A DNA stretch of 9,333 nt from Acholeplasmatales bacterium (GTDB lineage Bacteria; Bacillota_I; Bacilli_A; Acholeplasmatales; Anaeroplasmataceae), in assembly GCA_016282815.1 (NCBI GenBank), contig JAEELU010000143.1, positions 1 through 9,333 on the forward strand. The letters run 5' to 3'. Below are positions 1-9,300 of the stretch, one piece after another. Position 1 is the stretch's first letter; every line of letters starts with the position of its first letter. The notes under the pieces were generated by a model. It ran no database searches, was not told where the DNA came from, and was given only the letters and a program-made list of their open reading frames with translations. The position numbers and the translations under genes are program-made.

Positions 1-333
1 AAACAATTAACATTTGAACAATATAAAGCATTAGGCATAAATGATGCTTATATAGTAGGAGATTATATTTTTGACGTATATTCTGAAAATCATGGTGATT
101 ATAGCCCAATACTAGAAGATTTTGCTATATCAGCAAGATCTATTCCGGCTAATCAACCAGAATATGCTTATAAAATAATTATGAGTGGGGATGCCTTAAC
201 TATATCCGATATGATTAATAATCGTGTATATAATTCGGCAGCTGATTTCCCAGCTATAGATGTTAAATATATTTATTGGCATCCAATAAGAGGAGCTGAA
301 TATTTAACACATTGGCGTTCATTAGAAGAAACT
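1..333 (+). other. Unrecognised Cys-free segment preceding the repeat arrays (residues 1-111)
   Basis: This stretch of the giant protein does not align with either repeat type. It opens with 'LTFEQYKALGINDAYIVGDYIFD' -like sequence (residues 3-25), has an acidic middle, a serine/arginine stretch around residues 44-49 and a Trp-His-rich end ('YIYWHP' at 90-95, 'THWRSLEE' at 103-110). It lacks cysteine, and two of only four tryptophans in the first 1300 residues fall here. It may be the C-terminal end of a domain that continues upstream. I do not recognise the family. The boundary at residue 112 is set by alignment of the A-unit starts, such as 'LEISFGN' (112-118) with 'VDISFGN' (304-310). Confidence 0.6.
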
Positions 334-3300
334 TTAGAAATTAGTTTCGGTAATGAAGTTGCTACTAAACCAGAAGGTGCTAGTTTCTATAGTAGTGTTA
401 AAAAAGATATAATCTTTACATCTGAAGAAGATATAACATCTGCAAAATATTGTTTTACTGATGTAACAAAAGGAGATTGTACTCCAAATGTTGATATACC
501 AAATGCTAGTGGTAAGAACTTTACTAAAGATGTAACATTTGGCACTTCACAAAATGCCCAATATGTATGTGCATCAGTTACTACTGCTTCATCAAATAAG
601 TATTTATGTGATGAAACACATTATCTAGTAGATATGGATCAACCTGAAATTAAAGTATTAGAGGAAATAACTGATATTCAAGTTGGTACTAATAAATTAA
701 TGAACACTATTTATGGTGCAGACTTTGGTCCAAGTGGTGGCGAAGTAACATTTGCTTATACAGTAAATGAAGAAACTCATGACTTTACTAATATAAATGA
801 ATTACCTGAAGGTAATATTAAAATAACAATAACAGCAACAAGTGGAAGTGGAATGGTTGCAACACTTGATGCTTATATTCTAATTACTCCAGAACCTGAT
901 CCAGACACAGTAGATATTAGTTTTGGAAATACACAAGGAGTTAAAGGTGCAACACATTATAGTAGTTTAACTCGTACAGTTACAATAAATGCTATATATG
1001 GAATTGCTGAAGCTAAATCATGTGTAACAACAGGATTCGAATGTACTCCTACAACTGTTATTCCAAATGTTGAAGGTACTACTATTGAAAAACAAATACC
1101 TATTACAACATCTGCCTCTAGTGGACAAGTTATATGTGTATATGCTAAATCACTAGAAGGTGCAACTAATACAGTTTGTGATGAGGGATTCCTAGTAGAT
1201 ACTACTGATCCAAGAGTATCAGCTAAAGAAGAAGTTAATGTATACTCTATAAACGAAAACGAAGATGTAACTAATTTATTTACTGTTTCATATGGACCAG
1301 CAAGTGGTACTACTAAGTATTACTATTATGATCCGGATACAGACGATAGAACATTATTAACAAACTTCAGAACAGTAACTGCTGCTGCTAATGAAAACAA
1401 GTTTATTACAATAGAAGCAGAAGCAACTGGTAATAATGGTATTGTTAAAACAGCAACTACTCAAATATTTGTTTCAGCTGATGGTTCTGCTGACCCGATG
1501 AGTATTAAGTTTGCTAATGTTGCTGTAGAAGTTGGCTCAGGTGAATATAAAACAGCGGCTAGTAAAAACGTAACTATTTCAACAATTGCTGGAATAAAAG
1601 AAGTTAAATATTGCTTTACTAGTGGAAGTACATGTACTCCAAATGAAACATATATTTTACCAGGGGTAAATGATTTAACTAGTGAAATAACAATAGATTA
1701 TCCAACAGCTGGCTCATCACAAATGGCTTGTGTTTCTGCTAAGAATACTAATGATAAAGTTATAACTGAATGTGATACTAGTTATTATGCTAAAGTTGAC
1801 CAATATGCTCCAGTAGTAATAGCTAACTATGAATTAATTAACTATGATTATGATGATACTCAAGCTTATGGTGGTATCTTCGAAGTTGAGTTAAGCGTAA
1901 GTGGAGAAAAATCAAGAAACTTCTATTATTTAGATGAAAATGATGAAAAACAACCAATGACTAATACACATCATTTTGAACCAGGCACTTATACTATTGG
2001 TTTAGATGTTGTAGGTAAGAACTTATTAGAAGGTTCTGCAACAGCTGTAGTTGTTATTGGTGAACCTCCAATAGAAGAAACAATTACTATGGCTTATGGT
2101 CCAGCTATGTATACTGGTTCATCTGAAAATACTTATTATACTGGTGGATCAATTTCAATAAATGCAACTGCAACTTATGGTGTAGGTCAAATTCAATATT
2201 GTATATATAATGCTGATACAGAAGCTGACACTAAGTGTGTCCCTGGTACAAGCTTAAATACTAGATATATCAATGTAAGTGGAGCAACAGCAAGTACTGA
2301 TGTAACATTTACAACGCAATCTTATACTCAAGGCATTTGTGCAAAAGCGTTATCTATTCAAGGAAAAGAAACAGAGGTTCAATGTGCTGATGCTACATTC
2401 AAAGTTGATTCTGAATCACCTAATGTAGTTGTTCTAGGTTCAGCTCCAGTTTCATTCATTCAAGGTGAAAGATATACACCAGATTATTACTTTAGTATTA
2501 CTGAACCTGTAAGTGGGGCAGCAACAACATATACATATATTGTTACTGCTGCTGGTGAAGAATATGAATTTGCATTTAATGATACTTCAACATTATCACC
2601 AGGAACTTATACATTAAAAGCTAGAGCAATAGGTGGTAATGGAAAAGATGCTGTTGGTACAGTTTCCATAACAGTAAGAGCTCCAGAAGTTCCAAAAACT
2701 TTATCTGTTGACTTCGTTGATTTGGAAGGTGAAGGACAAAACGGATATTATGCTTCAGCATCAAGAATAATTAGTGTTGAATCAAATGAAGTTATTAGAA
2801 GTGTAGTTTATTGTCATAGTTCATATGGTAATGATTGTACTCCAACAACATATGTTGATTTAGGTGGAGAAGACCAATATGAAATACCTAATCTTGCTAT
2901 TCCATACCCAATAAATAGTCAATCTGAATATGTATGTGTAGCTGTAGGTACTGATTCATTATCTAAGAAGATTTGTGATGATGTTAGAATAATTGTTAAT
3001 AGCAGTTATCCAACAGTAGCACAATCTGGATTATATACTTCTTGGACACAAGGAGAGAGTATAAATGTTGACTTAATGTTTAATATATCTTATCCAATTG
3101 GAGGTAGTGCTGAATATTATTATTCTGTTGGTACTTCAGAAGAATGGACAAGAATATCTAATACAAAGAACTTAACAGAAGGTACTTATAATATTAAAGC
3201 TGTAGCTACAGGATTAAATGGTTTACAAGCTGAAAAAGTTATTGAAGTAGTTGTAGATCCATTACCTCCTGAAGATGATATTCATATTATTTATGATAGT

Positions 3301-6300
3301 ACTAATAATCCAACTAATGGTTATGTAGATGGATATTTAATAACAACAAATAATACTGACGATTATCAATATACATATAATACGTCAGCTAGTAAGACTG
3401 TAACAATTGAATCAGTATATGGTATTCAATTTGCTAAGTATTGTATTTCTAATACTGATGGACCATGTACTCCAAATATTACATTAGACATTGGAAGTAA
3501 CCCAATAAATTATGAAACAACAATTCAATTTGCAAGTCATATAAATGCTCAAAAGTTATGTTTCCAAGCAACAACAGTTAAAGGAAAGAAAACAGGAGTA
3601 GAGTGTGATACTGCATCAGTTTACGTTGATACTGGAGCTCCTGTAATAACTGCAACAGAAGATGCTGACTTATATTACACTCCAGGAATTAGTAAATCAC
3701 CAAGTTACTTATTCAATGTTGAATATGGACCAAGTGGTGGACGTTTATCATACTTTAAGAAAGAACCTGGAAGAGCACCAATAACAAATCTTCAAAGCAT
3801 TAGTACTACTACTGATGGAGCAACAGTTAATATTGGTGTATCTGTAGTAGGTGGTAACGGAGAACATGTTGAATTAGAACGTACTCTTACAATTAAGACA
3901 TTAAAAGTAACATATGATTATGCTACTAATGGTGGTACTTCATTCAGTGGTGGTTCTAATAACGTTGTTTCTATATCATCTTATAATGGTTTAGCTAGGT
4001 TAAATTACACAGCTACAAAAGCTGGTTATACATTCGTTGGTTGGGCAACTGAACCTAACTCAAAAGAAGTATTAACTAAACAACCAAGAATAGTTCAAGA
4101 TACAACATTATATGCTGTATTTAAGAAAAATTATTCAGCAGAATTCTTAATATATACTACTGGTAATTATGATCCTGCTGTTATATATGAAGATGAAGAT
4201 GAATTAACTTGTACAGTTTATAATAATGAAGCAAGTTGTGATATTACTGTTCCATTCATCCAACCATATGGTAATTATGATGCTATCGGATGGTCTGAAA
4301 CTGAAGGTGGAGAAGTAGTTTACTATGGTGGTGAAACATTATCATTAACTGGTAACTTAACATATTATTCTCGTACAAGAGCTAAAGATCCATTAACTGT
4401 AACATTTGTTAGATTTAATGGTACTAATACTTATGGACAACAAAATATCGAAGTTGTAGAAGATGAATGTTACTTATATGATGGAGATACAAGTTGTACA
4501 GTAAATCCTTCAAGTTATGGTGATGACTATAATGGATTACACCAAATCGGATGGATTTCTAATTTAAATGAATTAAGTGATTTCACAGTAAATACTAGTG
4601 AGTTATCTTCAGTATCTACTGATATAACTGAACCTATTACATTAACTGCTGGTAAAACATATTATGCTTTATTTGAAAGTATATATAATGTATCATTTGT
4701 ATCTGGTATTTCAACAATAAGTACTAATACATTACATGCTGGAACAAGATTTGCTCTTGATATCGGTGGTATCGTTGAAAATACAGGTGATATTATAATA
4801 CCTGAAGCCGTTGATGAAACAGTTGGAGGATATTCATTTGCATCTGATCCTTCAACAGGTAGTATTCGTGTATGGCGTTCTGATGAAAGAGCTGAACCAG
4901 GACCTGAGAGTCTTGCAGTAGGAAATCATTATACTCCAACTGCTAATTCAGTATTCTATGCTGTATATGAAAAGAGTATTACACTAGACTACAGTTATAA
5001 CTATTTCGTTATTAGTAATACTGGTCAATTAAGTGACGAAATGTCTGGTAACTCAACTTTAATTCATAATTTACCAAGTTCTCGTGGTACATCAGTTTAT
5101 ATTTCAAGTAGTAGTCCTTCAAGTCCTACTCGTCGATTCACAATCGACAGAGGACGTGAAATAAGTATGGATCAATTCTATCTACATGGATATTTCATTA
5201 ATGGTGAAGAATATGCTCCAGGTTCAACAATTGAAATAAATGGAGATACAACAGTTAAACCTGTATTTATCCAGGACTCAGTAATTATTAAATTCAATGC
5301 TGTCTATAATGGTGGAGAAAATGCTACATCTTCTATAGATAGAATTACAGTTCCTAGAACTGGTAATAATAGTATTGAATTATTAAATAATCCTCAATAC
5401 ACTGCGTTTAAGAGTCTAGAATATACATTCGTAGGATGGGCAAAAGAATCTGATAAAGATTGTCAAAACGATGTGCCTGGTACTAACGGTTACTGTATAG
5501 TTGAAAATACATATAACTTAGGTGTAGCAACAGCAACTCCTGGTACAGAAATTAATGTATATGCTATATTTAAACGTGAAGTTAAAATGACATATATATT
5601 ACAAGATAATGCATTTGATGGAAGTAGATTTACTCTTGGTACTTCAACAGAAATTAAATATTTATGGAATAATGAATCATCAGTAACATTTGATTTACCA
5701 TCACCAACTAATGAAGCTAATAAGATTACTTTAAAGAATTCAAGTAATAATTCAGACTTCTTAGGTTGGGCAACTGATAGATCAGCTCAATTTGCTGATT
5801 ATTCTAGCCAATATGTATATACACCAGGATTATATGAAGCTAGAACATTATATTCTGTAACGGTAAATAATGATCCTTTACAAGTTGTGTTCAATTTCTT
5901 AGATAGAGATCCTGGAAGTAGTGATTACTTCATACGTACAACTCAAAGATTCTGTACTAGATATAATGGTAGTTCAACATGTGAAATAACAGCTCCAAAT
6001 AGAACAGAAACATATAATGGATACTTTATTTCAAACTGGATTACTAATAAAGAACAATTAAATAGTACAGTTGGCGAACGTGATGAAAATAATCAAATTA
6101 GATTTAATATAAACGCTAATTTAGTTGCATATGCTATATATGATCACGGAATTACTATTAGATACGTAAGTGGTATAAGAGATGAAAATGGATATGGTCG
6201 TGATGAGACTGTAAATCAAGTAGTTACATATGTAACAGATGATTCAGCTGCTACTAATGTATCTAGAGCACCAATATCATTTACAACTAAGACTCCTGCA

Positions 6301-9300
6301 GCTATAGCCGGTTATACAGCAATGGGTTGGGCTGAATCTGATTATAATCCACAATCTGGACAATTAGATTATCAATTTGCTCCTAATACAGCAAGTACAT
6401 ATGATACTAATAAAGTAGATATTGAATTATATGCTGTATATATTAAACCTGTTATTCTAACTTATTCTTATGAAGATCAAGAAGGAGTAACTGGAGCTGC
6501 TCCAGCACAACAAACAAATAATATTCTTTATAGATCAAGTGATTTATTCTCATCTGCTTATGTAGATATGGTATTAGCTGATCAAGGAGAATTGTTATAT
6601 TCTGGACATGGTTTCCTAGGTTGGGTTAGATCAACTGATGCAGCTTCATCAAATCCTACAATTTATCAACCGGGTGATGAAATTAGATTAACTGGTCATA
6701 CTAAAGTAGTATCAGTATGGGAGAATAGTAATTATAAGATTACATACCATGCAAATGGTGGTACATTATACTACTATGATTCAAACCACATTAGAAGACA
6801 ATTAAATACAAATAATAAACCAGATGGATTTATTGTTGAAAATGGTTTAGACCCATATACTGAATTATTAATGAATGATCCAGTAGATTTATCTATTGAA
6901 GGTCAATTAGATGGATATGAGTTCTTAGGATGGACTGAAGATCCTACAGTAGCTCAAACACCAGTAAATGGTGTAACAATTGAAGTTGTTATTCCAACTA
7001 CAAAGACAGTAGGTGTTAGTGATATAGATTTATACGCTGTATATGGTAAGAAAGCTACAGCTTATTGGAATTCAGTAGACGAAGAATTATTTACTCCAAC
7101 AATTGAATCATCTTACTGTTATATTTACTCAAGAGCAACTAAGTGTACTGTTGAAACAGCAGAAATTGAAGATATTGATAACTCATCATTCAATCACTTA
7201 GGTTGGTCTAGAACAGGAAATCAACCTGTAGAAGTAGGGCGTACAGAACATACAACTGCAATTGATGGTAATACAAACTTCATTGCAATTATTGAAAGTA
7301 ATGATGCATTAAGTGCAACAATGAATTATGTAGTTCCAGAATATGAAGGTAATGAATTAATAGGATATTCTAAAGCATCTTACATATTAAGTTGTACACC
7401 AACAGGTGGAAATAATAATTGTGAGATTACTCTAGTAGAACCTGCTGAAGATTATAAAGATGCGACATTCGTTGGTTATGAATATTATTGCTATGCTAAG
7501 AACAATAATTGTGAAACTCCAATGACACAAACAGAGTATTATAGTAATAGTACACAAAGTGGATATACTAAGAAGAAAGTAAGTATAGATGCTAGTGCTA
7601 CATCATTCTTAATACCTGGTAATGTTCAAGTATATGCTCGTTATGAAGCAACTAGAACATTAACATTAGTTCAAGGACAAAATGGTAATGAATCTAATTA
7701 TTCTGAAACTGCTGTTTATTTAGCAACAGATGATAATGTTTTAGTAAAAGAAGAATTTAGAACAAGAACATTACCTAGACCATCTAATTATAGTGGATGG
7801 ACACCAATCGGATGGAGTGAAGAACCAATTTCTGAATCATATACTCAAGTAGATAGTGATAAAGTTGGAGATTTAACTGATACATTATTAGTTGAAGAAG
7901 GAACAGTAGTAACACTAGGCCATGATTACACATTCTATGCTGTATATAACAAAGATGTTTCTATTACATATGAATCTGGTGGAAGTCCAAATACAGTTCC
8001 TGCTAGAGAAACTAAGAAAGTATATTATAATTCTGGAGAAAGAGCTTCAACAAAAGCTACATTCAGGACAAATAATACATATACATATCCTGGATACATA
8101 TTAAGTAAGTGGAAAGTTAGATATTCAACAGATGAAATAACTCCTGGTACTGATTATCAAACAGATACTAATAGAACTTTAACAGCAGTATGGAGTGCTA
8201 ACCAAGTTTGGATGCATTTCGATGCTAATGGAGGACCAATAACTCCACAAGATCAACAAGTAACATTCGGTCAAAGAATTGGTACAATGCCTTCCGTAAC
8301 AAGAAATGGTTATGCATTCAATAGCTGGATGTTAGAAGGAACAACAAGAATTATAAGTGAAACTACAGTAAGTGACTTCGTTGACGACTTTACTGTTGTA
8401 GCTCAATGGACACCTCGTTCATATCGTGCAAATCTTAATGCAAATGGTGGATCATTAGATGTATCTTATTACGATGCAACATTCGATCAAGCAATGGATG
8501 ATTTACCAATACCAACAAGACCTGGTTATAACTTCGATTATTATGAAGTTTATAGATATAGTAACTATACAGGAAATTATAGTACTGCTAATGTAGGTAC
8601 TACATATAGTTGGGCAAATGAAACATACATGCGTGCTCATTGGACAGAAAAGAATATTGTATTCACATTAGATTACAATATGCCTAATTCAACTCCTGGA
8701 CAATTAACTATTAGATATAATAATAATATTACTGGATTAAATAATCCAACTAGAACAGGTTATAACTTCGATGGATGGTATGTTGAAGACACTGATACAA
8801 GAGTTTATAACAACCAAACAAATACATTTACTGAAGATACAACATTAGTTGCTCGTTGGTCACCAAAGACTTATAGATTAAGCTTCAGTGCAAATGGTGG
8901 AACAGTAAGTCCTGCTAATAAGCAAATTACTTACGATCAACCTATTGGTGAATTACCATTACCAAGAAAAGAAGGTTATGCCTTCGGTGGATGGAGAAGA
9001 AATAACGCTAATGGAATATTAATTACTGAAGATACTATTAGTACATTTACTGCAAACTTAACAGTATATGCTAACTGGTATCAAAATCAAATCGAAGTTA
9101 CATTTGATCCAGGTGAAGGTTCAACAGTAAGTACTGAATCTAAGTTAGTATATCAAGGTGGTAAGTATGGTACATTACCAATACCTACTAACAAGACAGG
9201 ATATACATTCGGCGGATGGTACTTAGAAAGTGATGTTGATTTCGAAAATGAAATTACATCTCAAACATGGTGTGATGAATCTGAAGATACAACATTAGTT

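Noticed and set aside
4681..5280. Possible frameshift or decay explaining the weak B4-B5 units
   Set aside because: Frame 1 stays open, the closing strand motifs remain in register on both sides, and codon choice is unchanged.
7922..8104. 60-codon ORF in frame +2 with an ATG start
   Set aside because: It lies wholly inside the giant gene in another frame. Its translation is low-complexity Ile/Leu/His sequence with no domain, while frame 1 here encodes clear B14-B15 repeat sequence.
9175..9200. LPxTG-like anchor at 'LPIPTNKTG' (residues 3059-3067)
   Set aside because: It is the normal 'LP.PT..GY' core of a B-repeat, is not LPxTG, and no hydrophobic segment or basic tail follows.
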